Assembly (NCBI GenBank): GCA_025450555.1
Contig: JANWHF010000318.1
Span: forward strand, 1-6,819
Source: Tepidisphaeraceae bacterium
GTDB lineage: Bacteria; Planctomycetota; Phycisphaerae; Tepidisphaerales; Tepidisphaeraceae
DNA length: 6,819 nucleotides
Direction: 5' to 3'
Part shown: positions 1 through 6,819 of the stretch, in pieces
How the letters are laid out: every line of letters begins with the position of its first letter
Position numbering within the stretch: the first letter of the stretch is position 1
Position numbers and translations under genes: made by a program
The notes under the pieces: generated by a model
What the model was told of the DNA's origin: nothing
The model's input: the letters and a program-made list of their open reading frames with translations, nothing else
Databases searched by the model: none

Positions 1-1044
1 GACGATTATGACGTGGTCGTGCTCAATGATGTCGCGCAGCTTCCGCCGGACGTCGAGGGGAAACTGCTCGATTATGCCGATGGCGGGCACGGCGTATGGG
101 TCATCCTGGGGCCACGGAGTCAGGAGAGCTTTATTACCCAGGCCCTGGGCCCGGGGCGCGCTCGCCTGACACGCCTGTCGCTCAAAGGCCCTTCGCCGAT
201 CAACGCATCGACGCCGCCCGCGCTGATCATCCGATCGGCTGCCAATCCGATGATCGCAATGATTGCCGCATCGGAGCGCAATGCGTTAGTCGGCGCGGTG
301 GTCAAACAATGGTGGCCGGTGGTGCCCAATGATGGGGACGATCAGACCGTGCTCGCGACGGCCGATGGCCAGCCGCTGGTCTTCGAGCATCCGGTGGGCG
401 GCAATGGCGGGCGCGTGATCGTCTGGGCGACCAGCGCCGATGCGGCCTGGAACAATTGGCCGGCAATGCCCAATTTCGTGCCGCTTGTGAACGAAACCAT
501 CTATCACGCCTGCGCGCCGCAGACGAGCCTGCAGGCACAGGGCAGCGTGCCCGCGGGCGGCGCGATATCCTGGAGCGGGCCAGCCAATCCGGCGGTGCAG
601 TCGGTCTCGATCACCCTCCCCGACGGCTCGATCGAACGCGATCGCGCGGCGACCTATCGCAACGGTCATTGGGAATTTCAATATCCCAATACGTTTCTGC
701 CGGGGCTTTATCAGATGCGCTTTGCGCCGACCGGCGTTCCGCAGCCGGCGTATTTTGGCGTAGGCATCGATCGGCGCGAGCTCGATCCGGCGACTCTCAC
801 TGCCAAAGACCACCAATGGCTGCACGACAACAAATTTGCCGATGAGGTTTCGCTTGCTCAGCTTCCGTCGCTGATCGCGCAAAATGACCGCGGAGAAGAG
901 CTTTGGAAGTGGCTGGCGGTTTTTGTGCTGGGGAGCCTGATGCTGGAAACGGTGCTGACCTGGCGAATGGTGTCGTTGCAGAAGAGCGTGAACGTCATGG
1001 CCAGTCATTCGGCTCATCCGAGTGAGAGACGACCGGTGATCTGA
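1..1044 (+). CDS. BatA-like membrane protein, C-terminal part (5' end outside window)
   Basis: The reading frame is open from base 1 and ends with TGA at 1042-1044, so 347 C-terminal codons are present. The GTG at 13 is an internal Val, not a start. Residues 1-38 (DYDVVVLNDVAQL, then GVWVILGP) form a Rossmann-like strand-helix-strand unit seen in the C-terminal half of BatA-type proteins. Residues 136-165 carry the family signature GGRVIVWATSADAAWNNWP followed by FVPLVNE, normally preceding a beta-sandwich; here that sandwich spans about 177-254, ending YFGVGIDRREL. One membrane helix lies at about 301-321 (LAVFVLGSLMLETVLTW), with an intramembrane Glu typical of this family. A basic tail follows, which suggests a cytoplasmic C-terminus and a periplasmic body. 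The N-terminal membrane domain and any VWA domain would lie upstream. The next gene starts 2 to 68 bases downstream, so the two are probably co-transcribed. I recognise the family; its cellular role is unknown. Confidence 0.85.
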   Translation, partial: DDYDVVVLNDVAQLPPDVEGKLLDYADGGHGVWVILGPRSQESFITQALGPGRARLTRLSLKGPSPINASTPPALIIRSAANPMIAMIAASERNALVGAVVKQWWPVVPNDGDDQTVLATADGQPLVFEHPVGGNGGRVIVWATSADAAWNNWPAMPNFVPLVNETIYHACAPQTSLQAQGSVPAGGAISWSGPANPAVQSVSITLPDGSIERDRAATYRNGHWEFQYPNTFLPGLYQMRFAPTGVPQPAYFGVGIDRRELDPATLTAKDHQWLHDNKFADEVSLAQLPSLIAQNDRGEELWKWLAVFVLGSLMLETVLTWRMVSLQKSVNVMASHSAHPSERRPVI

Positions 1045-1046
1045 AA

Positions 1047-3998
1047 TTGGAGCGATCGACGCGCGTGTTTGCAGTTTTCCCACAACTTGCCCTGATCGAT
1101 CAGCAGCCGATCGTGAATAAGTTTTTCACGATCGATCCTGTGCTGAGCGCCTGGCTGCTCATTCCCGGGCTGCTGCTGGTGGGCGTGCTGACATTCTATC
1201 TCTATCGCGCGCAACGGCAGATCGCCTCGCCGAGCCTCGTTTCGGTGCTGACCGCAATCCGATTGGCGCTGATCGTGTTGATGTTCGCTTTGCTTCTGCG
1301 CCCGTTGTGGGTCTGGCGGCATAGCCAGAAATTACCCGGCACGCTCTGGCTCGTCGTCGATCAAAGTCTTTCGATGGGGCAGGTCGATCGGCAATCGACG
1401 CCCATCGAACGGTTACGCTGGGCTGACGCGATGGGAAAAATACCTGCCGCGCTACATCGTCCCACGCTCGATCGAACCGCCGCAAAGCTCACGGCTCTTC
1501 ATGACATGCTCCTCGATTTCAAACGGCAGACCGAAAACGCCTCGGCCTCCCTGGAATCGCACGACGAGCAGGCGACCTTTGTTCAATCGCTCCAGCAATG
1601 GCAGGCGGAATTGAATGACGTCATTCGATCTCTTTCACCACCCGCGGCCTTCGCGTCGGATCAGACCCAGGCTATCGCCAAGACCCTGGAAGAAGTGCAG
1701 CACGCCGGCCAGCGTGGAATCGAGCTGGCTGCCGCGCGGACGAGCCCTGCCCAGGCGGCACGGGATCTGGATTGGTCCCACATGGCGACGCTGCTCGAGA
1801 CTGCCGCCGCGCGACTACGGCCGCTCGCTGACTCGGCGGATCAGAAATTCCTCGACGCACATGCCAACGACCCGCAGGTGAAAAACGCACTGGAGCAAGT
1901 CGGCGGCATGAGTCGCGCGCAACTGGCTTATGCCATGCTCCAGCGCGAGGGCGCGCCGGCGTCATTGAGCCAGGCATTCGAGCAGCACGAAACCCGGCTG
2001 CTTTCCTTTGGCAGCGCACCGCGAGCCGTATCAAGCGAAAAACAAGCTGATTTTGCGGCAAATCTGAAGAAGGCAATGGCACCCACCGATTCTGCGACTG
2101 ACATCGGCTCGGCCCTGCAATTTGCCAACGACCAGATCGCCGATGGCGAGCCTGCGAGCGTAGTGCTCATCAGCGACGGCCGCTCCAATTCCGGCCTCGA
2201 CCCCGCCGAAGCCGCTCGCCGGCTTAGCGCGCGAGGCGTTTCGGTTCATACGCTGGGTCTCGGCTCCAGCGCTCTCGCTCCCGACGCGGCCGTCGAATCG
2301 ATTGACGCCCCGGACTGGATTTACAAGGACGACACGCTTTCGGTTACAGCCCTCGTTCGTCTCGACGCGCTCAAGGGGCAGCCGGTGCTGGTGCAGTTTT
2401 ATCGCGGTAACGCGCTCGTTGATTCGCAGAGCATTTCCGCCGGCTCGGACCAGGCGGTGCAGATTCTGAATTTCAAAGACAAGCCGCCCGCGCCGGGCGT
2501 GTTCGATTATCGAGTGACGATTTTGCCGGTGCCGGGCGAGGCGGTGTCGGATAACAATTCACAATCGTTTAGGCTTTCGGTGAAGAAGGACAAATTCCAG
2601 GCGCTGATCGTCGAGGATCAGCCGCGTTGGGAATACCGGTATCTGGCCAATTATCTTTCTCGCGATAACCGCGTGCATCTGCAAACGGTGCTGCTCGAAC
2701 CGGCGCGGGTGGACAAGATCGAGCCGCCGGCGCCGGTGAAGGCATCTCCACTCAATGAAATGGAAGCCGCACAGATCCTGCCCGCGACGGCAGCCGAGTG
2801 GTCGGCGTTTGACCTGATCGTGATCGGGGATGTTCCACCCGAATATTTGAGCAGCGCGGCTCAGGAACAGATTGCCGAGGCGGTGAAAAACCGCGGGGCA
2901 ACATTGGTGGTGATCGCAGGGCCGCTGAATATGCCGGGGCGATATACGACTTCTCCGCTGGCGCAATTGCTTCCCGTGCGGCTCTCGAGCGACTGGAGCG
3001 CGGCGACATTGTCCGACCATCTCAATCGAGGATTTCGGCCGATGCTGGCGCCTGAAGGCGCAGCGTCGGTTCTGGGACAGCTTGGCCTCGATGAATCCAC
3101 CAACGCCCAGCTTTGGGCGGCGCTGCCCGACTGGTATTGGCACAGCCAGCAGACGCAGGCCAAGGCGTCGGTCAACGTATTGTGGGAAATTCCCGGACAG
3201 TCGGCGGGCGATGGCTCGCTGAGCGGTGCTCGGGAGCGCGCGCTGCTCTCGACGATGCCACTCGGTCTTGGGCGGGTGATGTACCTTGCGAGCGATTCGA
3301 CCTGGCGGCTGCGTCAGGTCGGCGGAAAAAATCTGCACGAGCGATTCTGGGGGCAAGTGGTTTCCTGGGCGGCGGGCAGCGACATGCCGGCCGGCGGAAA
3401 GTTTGTGAGATTTGGCGTCAATCCTTCGCACGTCCTTGCCGGGCAGGCAGCGCACGTGACGGCTCGGATTCTCGGACATGATTATTCGCCGCTGACCGGG
3501 CGGAAGATCAAAGTGGTCGCGCGATCGACTGATGCGGCGCACAATACAGTCGAAGCGGAGTTGGAAGATTCTCCCCAGACTCCCGGGCTTTATCATGCGA
3601 CGCTCCCGGACATGCCGGCCGGCACGTTCGATGTTTCATTGTCCGGCGACAGCATGGAAGATCTACTAAATGGCGATCCATCCGCCACGCAGAAGACGCT
3701 TCGGCTGGATGTGCAGTCGCAAGCGAACGTCGAACATCAAAACATCAATCCCGATCGCGCAGCCCTTGCGCGCCTCGCCCACGAAGGCGGCGGCATAGCG
3801 TTGGACATGCAGTACGGCGATGAGCTTGCCAGCCACTTGCCCAATCGGCATCGCGAGCTGACGAGCGTGCAGCAATTTGGCATGTTTGCCGACCCCGAAG
3901 GACGGTACACTCGCATGGCACATTGGAGCTTTCTGGCGTTGTTTGTCACACTGATTTCCGCCGAGTGGCTGTTGCGAAAATCGGGCGGATTGGTGTGA
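1047..3998 (+). CDS. VWA / glutamine-amidotransferase-like membrane protein (983 aa)
   Basis: This is a planctomycete-type protein often labelled 'glutamine amidotransferase', probably a non-enzymatic envelope scaffold. Membrane helices lie at about 33-53 and 66-84. A VWA fold begins at 98-110, with the MIDAS motif DQSLS at 105-109. The MIDAS Thr (T351, in TDIGSAL) and Asp (D377, in LISDGRS) come only after a helical insertion of about 230 residues. A GATase1-like domain follows, with family motifs EDQPRWEYRYLANYLSRD (523-540) and FDLIVIGDVP (588-597). Next come GLGRVMYLASDSTW (740-753) and FWGQVVSWA (768-776), a beta-sandwich at about 786-890, a helix at 958-975 and a basic tail. The protein contains no cysteine, so amidotransferase chemistry is impossible. 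Charges flanking the helices suggest a periplasmic body. The TTG at 1047 gives the longest frame but has no Shine-Dalgarno. GTG 1065 has GGAG 12 bases upstream, and GTG 1113 (MNKFFTIDP) is closest to where the recognisable family sequence begins. The frame is certain; the start is not. Confidence 0.88.
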   Translation: MERSTRVFAVFPQLALIDQQPIVNKFFTIDPVLSAWLLIPGLLLVGVLTFYLYRAQRQIASPSLVSVLTAIRLALIVLMFALLLRPLWVWRHSQKLPGTLWLVVDQSLSMGQVDRQSTPIERLRWADAMGKIPAALHRPTLDRTAAKLTALHDMLLDFKRQTENASASLESHDEQATFVQSLQQWQAELNDVIRSLSPPAAFASDQTQAIAKTLEEVQHAGQRGIELAAARTSPAQAARDLDWSHMATLLETAAARLRPLADSADQKFLDAHANDPQVKNALEQVGGMSRAQLAYAMLQREGAPASLSQAFEQHETRLLSFGSAPRAVSSEKQADFAANLKKAMAPTDSATDIGSALQFANDQIADGEPASVVLISDGRSNSGLDPAEAARRLSARGVSVHTLGLGSSALAPDAAVESIDAPDWIYKDDTLSVTALVRLDALKGQPVLVQFYRGNALVDSQSISAGSDQAVQILNFKDKPPAPGVFDYRVTILPVPGEAVSDNNSQSFRLSVKKDKFQALIVEDQPRWEYRYLANYLSRDNRVHLQTVLLEPARVDKIEPPAPVKASPLNEMEAAQILPATAAEWSAFDLIVIGDVPPEYLSSAAQEQIAEAVKNRGATLVVIAGPLNMPGRYTTSPLAQLLPVRLSSDWSAATLSDHLNRGFRPMLAPEGAASVLGQLGLDESTNAQLWAALPDWYWHSQQTQAKASVNVLWEIPGQSAGDGSLSGARERALLSTMPLGLGRVMYLASDSTWRLRQVGGKNLHERFWGQVVSWAAGSDMPAGGKFVRFGVNPSHVLAGQAAHVTARILGHDYSPLTGRKIKVVARSTDAAHNTVEAELEDSPQTPGLYHATLPDMPAGTFDVSLSGDSMEDLLNGDPSATQKTLRLDVQSQANVEHQNINPDRAALARLAHEGGGIALDMQYGDELASHLPNRHRELTSVQQFGMFADPEGRYTRMAHWSFLALFVTLISAEWLLRKSGGLV
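1092..1134. promoter_or_regulatory. Cluster of perfect palindromes at the 5' end of gene 2
   Basis: CTGATCGATCAG at 1092-1103 is a perfect 12-bp palindrome. Four bases later CGATCGTGAA (1108-1117) and TTCACGATCG (1125-1134) form a perfect 10-bp inverted repeat around a 7-base loop. The candidate GTG start at 1113-1115 sits inside the left arm. This symmetry is seen directly. An operator or a start-masking hairpin is inference, and the density of GATC in the whole window makes some symmetry likely by chance. Confidence 0.35.
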
Positions 3999-4013
3999 GG
4001 TGTGGAGGTATGA

Positions 4014-4045
4014 AATCTCAGATTTGAAATTTCAAATTTGAGATT
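4014..4045. repeat. 32-bp near-perfect palindrome
   Basis: Bases 4014-4045 read almost identically on both strands: the left arm begins AATCTCAG and the right arm ends TTGAGATT, meeting at GAAATTTC with no loop. The only mismatched pair is G4021 with T4038, which would be a G-U wobble in RNA. It is too AT-rich for a classic terminator stem. It may belong to a dispersed intergenic repeat family, and could extrude as a cruciform or fold in the transcript. Confidence 0.8.
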
Positions 4046-4076
4046 CTTCAGATATTTCAGATTTCAAATTTGAGAT
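4029..4076 (+). repeat. 16-bp direct repeat (two copies)
   Basis: ATTTCAAATTTGAGAT occurs at 4029-4044 and again, identical, at 4061-4076, exactly 32 bases apart. The shorter word TCAGATTT also recurs at 4018-4025 and 4057-4064. The first copy is the right arm of the 32-bp palindrome, and the second lies inside the next hairpin. The left arm at 4014-4029 can therefore pair with either copy. Confidence 0.8.
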
Positions 4077-4087
4077 CTGAAGTTTTT
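4046..4087 (+). terminator. Possible weak hairpin plus T-run (terminator or attenuator-like)
   Basis: CTTCAGAT (4046-4053) is perfectly complementary to ATCTGAAG (4075-4082), and five T bases follow at once (4083-4087). Inside the loop, TCAAATTTGA (4064-4073) is a perfect 10-bp palindrome. The stem is AT-rich and interrupted, so strong rho-independent termination is unlikely. Partial termination or attenuation before the DUF4175-like gene is conceivable. The pairing is seen in the sequence; the function is inferred. Confidence 0.3.
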
Positions 4088-4105
4088 GCGATTGAGCATC
4101 CGGCC

Positions 4106-6819
4106 ATGACCACATTGACTCAACCTCTCGGCTCGCCGCCGCCTCCGCGGATCATCGCCCCATTGCGCGAAATCATCATGCGGCAATGGGCGGTGGCGGC
4201 ATCGCGCGGGTTGCTGCAATTGCTGGTCGGTGGATTGACGCTGCTTTTGCTGGTCTCTCTGCTGCTTGGATCCTTCAGCCTGCCGGTTGTGCTGCGCGTG
4301 ATGATTGCCGCTCTCGCCTGGGCTGCGCTGCTATGGATCATCGCCAAAACCCTCCGTCCCGTCCTGCGCCGCTGGAGCCTGAGCCGGGCGGCACAGCAGG
4401 TGGAGCGGCTGGTCCCGCAGCTCAACGAGCGGCTCAGCAGCGCCATCGAACTGACCACGCAGGAATCGAATTCCAATTTTCGAGGCTCCGCTGAGCTGCT
4501 CGATCATTTAGTCCGACAAGCAGAAGAGGACGCCGCCGCGATTAATCCATCGGCTGTGGTTCCCCTCGATTCGCTCTTGCGCTGGGGGCTGTTTTGCCTG
4601 CCGGTGATTACCGCCTGGCTGGTGCTATCCATCAATGGCCACACTTCGCAATCCATTTTGCGCGGCCTGTACAGCACCTTCCTTCCCTGGCGATCGCATC
4701 TGCCAGCCGTGCTGGAAAAGCTCCAGGTGCAGCCGGGCGACGTGACGTTGGCGCAGGGCGATCCGCTGGAAATCGACGCACGTGTCTCCAGCACCGGCAT
4801 CCCATCCACCTCTGCAACGCTCGTTCGTCGCTTCGCCACCGGCCAAACGATCGGTCAGCCAATGGACTCCTTGGGCTCCCATGATTTCCGAGTGACACTG
4901 GACGATCTCCAGCAAGGCTTCGATTACTGCGTCAAGACCGACGCCGGCAGCTCCGATTGGTTCACCGCCATCGTGCATCCGCGCCCCGCCATCAGCCGGC
5001 TCGATGTGCATTATGATTTTCCGCCCTACTCCGGCCTTGGCAGCCGGGATGATGTGGGATCGGCAGGCACCATCGACGCGCTGGTGGGAACGCGCATGAC
5101 ATTGCTCATCCACACCGCCGACGCGATCGTGCTGCAGCAAAGCCATCTGCTGATGGATGAGAACACGCCGCGCCAGCAGTCGATCACATTAAGCCAGGTC
5201 GGCCCCGCCGATTACCAAGCCAGCTTCATCGTCGATCACAGCGGCAATTACCGCATCGCCATCAGCAACGAATATGGCCTTGGGCCTAAAGACGATCAAT
5301 TGCGCGCGATCGTGGCTCGATTCGATCAAACGCCGTCGGTGGTGATCGAAACACCCAGTGGCCAGGTGACCGTCCGCCCCGATGACCGCGTGCCGATCGA
5401 ATACCTGGCCACCGACGATTTTGGCGTGCAGAGTCTCGAAGGCATCGTGCAAGTGAACGATCTGGAGCCGAGGACGATCGCGTTGAAGATCCGCCCCGAT
5501 GATCGGCGAAGCTTCAACGGGACATGGACGATCGATGTCCCCTCCATCCTTGCCGCGGCTCATGTAACCGAAGGCTCGCGCATCAGCTATCAGCTCAAGG
5601 TGACCGACAATCGCGATCCCGATCCGCAGACTGCTCTGTCGGCTCGACAGACGCTCATCATCGATCACAACCAATGGCAAAGCTACGCCGATCAGCTCAA
5701 TAACAAGCGCAAGCAGACGCTGGAAGAAGCGATCCGGCGGGCCATCACCCGGCTGCAGGACGCCGAGAATCGTAACAACCGCTTTTTATGGTTTGACGAA
5801 AATCATTTCCTCAGCCCTCAGGAGCAGCAGGACGCCCACGATCTGCGCAATCTGCTGGCCACGACCAGCAAAGACCTCATTGCCGCAATGCGGGAATTTG
5901 AGGAGACGCCTTTCGCTTCGGTGGCCCACCAGGCGACGACGATCGCCCAGACCAGCATCGCGCGGTCGGCCGACGATGTGGCTCGCGCCGAGTTCGCCGC
6001 CGCCGATCCTCCGCAACGAAAGTACAGCGCGACGCAGGCGCATCAGGAAATTGTCGATTCGCGAAAAGCGTTGGAAAAACTGATCGAATCGGCCCAGAAA
6101 GCGCAGCAGAAATTCGAAGCGGCCGAGGCACTCGATCAGGCGGCGCGCAAGCAGGATCAGGCGGCGCGGGAAATGGCCCTCCATCCCGAGCAGATGGACC
6201 AGGCCCGCCAGACGCAGCAGGAGGCCATCAACAAGCTCAATGAAGCGATGCAGAAAAATCCTGCGTTGCAGGATCCGCGAGCACGCGAATTGGCCGATGC
6301 CCTGGCCGACATCACCAAGCGCATCGAGCAGGATCAGGCGCAGCAGACGAAGCTGCAGAACGCGACGTCGAGGATCGCGGATGCAGATCAGGCTAAAGAC
6401 GCGGCCAAGGCCATCGCACAGGAACAGAAGGAACTGAATCAGAAAATCGCTGATTTTTCACGCGATCAGAAAGATTCCTTGACGCAGGCGAATGCGGACG
6501 TTCCTCACGATGATCAGCAGAAGCAGATCGTCGATAACCTTGAAAAAGGCGATCTGCAACCGGCCGGGCAGGCAATGAACAATTCCGCCAATCAGCTTCG
6601 CGAGGCGGCACGCAAATTTGCTGAGCAGGCCCGCAATGCGAATCCGAATCTGTCCGAGAAACAGCGGCAGCAGAGGGAGCAGGACGACAAGAACACCGCA
6701 GAATCGCACGCTGCTGCCGATCAGGCAAAGCAGTCGGCTGAGAACCTGGAGCGCGAAGCGGGCCAGCCGCAACCGCCGCCCGCCGACAGCGGCGGCATTC
6801 AGTCGGCACACCAGGCGGC
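4106..6819 (+). CDS. DUF4175-like membrane protein with Ig-like and coiled-coil regions (3' end outside window)
   Basis: ATG 4106 opens a frame with no stop for 904 codons, running off the window. An in-frame TGA at 4025 bounds it upstream. Membrane helices lie at about 36-55, 61-79 and 157-176. Between the second and third is a helical segment with the family-like pattern LSRAAQQVERLVPQLNERLS (92-111), then SAIEL. After the third helix come LYSTFLPW (188-195) and Ig-like beta regions at about 205-290, 330-410 and 410-520; VRPDDRVPIEYLATDDFGVQ (421-440) is the best-formed motif. From about 525 the protein is mostly charged helix rich in Gln, Ala, Glu, Asp and Lys, including DQAARKQDQAAREM (677-690), and ends in a Pro/Gly-containing disordered stretch (885-899). 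Basic residues before helix 1 and after helix 2 place 80-156 in the cytoplasm and everything after 176 in the periplasm. Only two cysteines are present (164, 275). It lies 107 bases after gene 2, probably in the same operon. Its role is unknown; a structural envelope part is my inference. Confidence 0.85.
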   Translation, partial: MTTLTQPLGSPPPPRIIAPLREIIMRQWAVAASRGLLQLLVGGLTLLLLVSLLLGSFSLPVVLRVMIAALAWAALLWIIAKTLRPVLRRWSLSRAAQQVERLVPQLNERLSSAIELTTQESNSNFRGSAELLDHLVRQAEEDAAAINPSAVVPLDSLLRWGLFCLPVITAWLVLSINGHTSQSILRGLYSTFLPWRSHLPAVLEKLQVQPGDVTLAQGDPLEIDARVSSTGIPSTSATLVRRFATGQTIGQPMDSLGSHDFRVTLDDLQQGFDYCVKTDAGSSDWFTAIVHPRPAISRLDVHYDFPPYSGLGSRDDVGSAGTIDALVGTRMTLLIHTADAIVLQQSHLLMDENTPRQQSITLSQVGPADYQASFIVDHSGNYRIAISNEYGLGPKDDQLRAIVARFDQTPSVVIETPSGQVTVRPDDRVPIEYLATDDFGVQSLEGIVQVNDLEPRTIALKIRPDDRRSFNGTWTIDVPSILAAAHVTEGSRISYQLKVTDNRDPDPQTALSARQTLIIDHNQWQSYADQLNNKRKQTLEEAIRRAITRLQDAENRNNRFLWFDENHFLSPQEQQDAHDLRNLLATTSKDLIAAMREFEETPFASVAHQATTIAQTSIARSADDVARAEFAAADPPQRKYSATQAHQEIVDSRKALEKLIESAQKAQQKFEAAEALDQAARKQDQAAREMALHPEQMDQARQTQQEAINKLNEAMQKNPALQDPRARELADALADITKRIEQDQAQQTKLQNATSRIADADQAKDAAKAIAQEQKELNQKIADFSRDQKDSLTQANADVPHDDQQKQIVDNLEKGDLQPAGQAMNNSANQLREAARKFAEQARNANPNLSEKQRQQREQDDKNTAESHAAADQAKQSAENLEREAGQPQPPPADSGGIQSAHQA
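6134..6168 (+). repeat. In-frame 14-bp direct repeat, one coiled-coil heptad apart
   Basis: GATCAGGCGGCGCG occurs at 6134-6147 and again at 6155-6168. The offset is 21 bases, so both copies read DQAAR in gene 3 (residues 677-681 and 684-688). A seven-codon step equals one coiled-coil heptad, which suggests local duplication within the coiled-coil arm. Confidence 0.75.

Larger units (their letters stand above)
3999..4105. other. AT-rich intergenic region between gene 2 and gene 3
   Basis: These 107 bases separate the VWA gene stop from the DUF4175-like gene start. The middle (about 4011-4087) is strongly AT-rich against a GC-rich background and consists almost entirely of repeats of AAATTTGAGAT and its complement. 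GGAGG at 4004-4008 resembles a Shine-Dalgarno, but the ATG at 4010 is only one base away and its frame stops at 4025-4027 after five codons. No convincing -35/-10 promoter pair is visible. Just upstream of the gene 3 ATG no Shine-Dalgarno is seen, which is common in planctomycetes. Confidence 0.8.

Noticed and set aside
286..1083. Long antisense open frame (265 codons) opposite gene 1
   Set aside because: Its translation is low-complexity and Arg/His-rich with no recognisable domain, and it lies opposite a frame with clear family motifs. It is a GC-driven shadow.
2595..2985. Functional glutamine amidotransferase activity for gene 2
   Set aside because: No cysteine occurs anywhere in the protein, so the required nucleophile is missing.
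2559..3596. Antisense open frame of 345 codons opposite gene 2
   Set aside because: Arg/Pro-rich shadow translation with no domain, wholly inside a well-supported sense gene.
4004..4027. GGAGG followed by a five-codon mini-ORF (ATG 4010, TGA 4025), possible leader peptide
   Set aside because: The spacing between GGAGG and ATG is one base, too short for normal initiation, and the peptide MKSQI arises from the repeat itself.
4024..4056. TTGAAA and GATATT as a possible promoter for gene 3
   Set aside because: The spacing is about 21 bases and both words arise from the AT-rich repeat, so there is no independent support.
4014..4082. CRISPR-like array
   Set aside because: There are only two 16-base copies without unique spacers of regular size; the structure is palindromic.
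4186..4494. Alternative + strand frame inside the start of gene 3
   Set aside because: It overlaps the DUF4175-like frame, which encodes membrane helices and the family-like LSRAAQQVERL pattern here; the alternative reads as Ala/Arg/Gly-rich noise.
5189..5680. Antisense open frame of 163 codons opposite gene 3
   Set aside because: The protein has a less odd composition than other shadows, but the sense frame carries continuous Ig-like sequence through the whole interval and no start context supports the antisense frame.

Overview
The window is a stretch of three co-directional (+ strand) genes. Both ends are cut by the window: the first gene has lost its start and the third its stop. By eye the DNA is GC-rich (near 60%), and codon use looks uniform across all three genes. 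The gene families, their order and their architecture match a locus that recurs in Planctomycetota, usually downstream of a MoxR-type AAA+ ATPase and a DUF58 protein. A planctomycete, perhaps of the Phycisphaerae/Tepidisphaerales type, is therefore the best guess. That taxonomic call rests on family recognition only.

Layout. (1) 1-1044 is the C-terminal 347 residues of a BatA-like membrane protein (the family with an N-terminal 'aerotolerance regulator' domain). (2) 1047-3998 is a 983-residue membrane protein. It has two N-terminal membrane helices, a von Willebrand A (VWA) domain split by a long helical insertion, a glutamine-amidotransferase-like domain with no catalytic cysteine, beta-sandwich regions and a C-terminal membrane helix. 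(3) 3999-4105 is an AT-rich intergenic island made almost wholly of nested inverted and direct repeats. (4) 4106-6819 is a DUF4175-like protein with three N-terminal membrane helices, Ig-like repeats and a long Gln/Ala/Glu/Asp-rich coiled-coil tail. It is open for 904 codons to the window edge, and I checked it codon by codon with no stop found.

The three products look like parts of one envelope assembly. Applying the positive-inside rule, each has its bulk in the periplasm. The first two carry VWA/GATase-like protein-interaction modules, and the third has Ig-like domains and a long coiled-coil arm. In the Bat/MoxR literature, MoxR ATPases act as chaperone partners of VWA proteins. The function of this planctomycete version has not, to my knowledge, been worked out.

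The most interesting non-coding signals are two clusters of DNA symmetry. One, at 1092-1134, overlaps a plausible alternative start of gene 2. The other is the repeat island before gene 3, where one left arm can pair with either of two identical right arms and a T-run follows. The tetramer GATC is also about threefold more common than base composition predicts (hand count).
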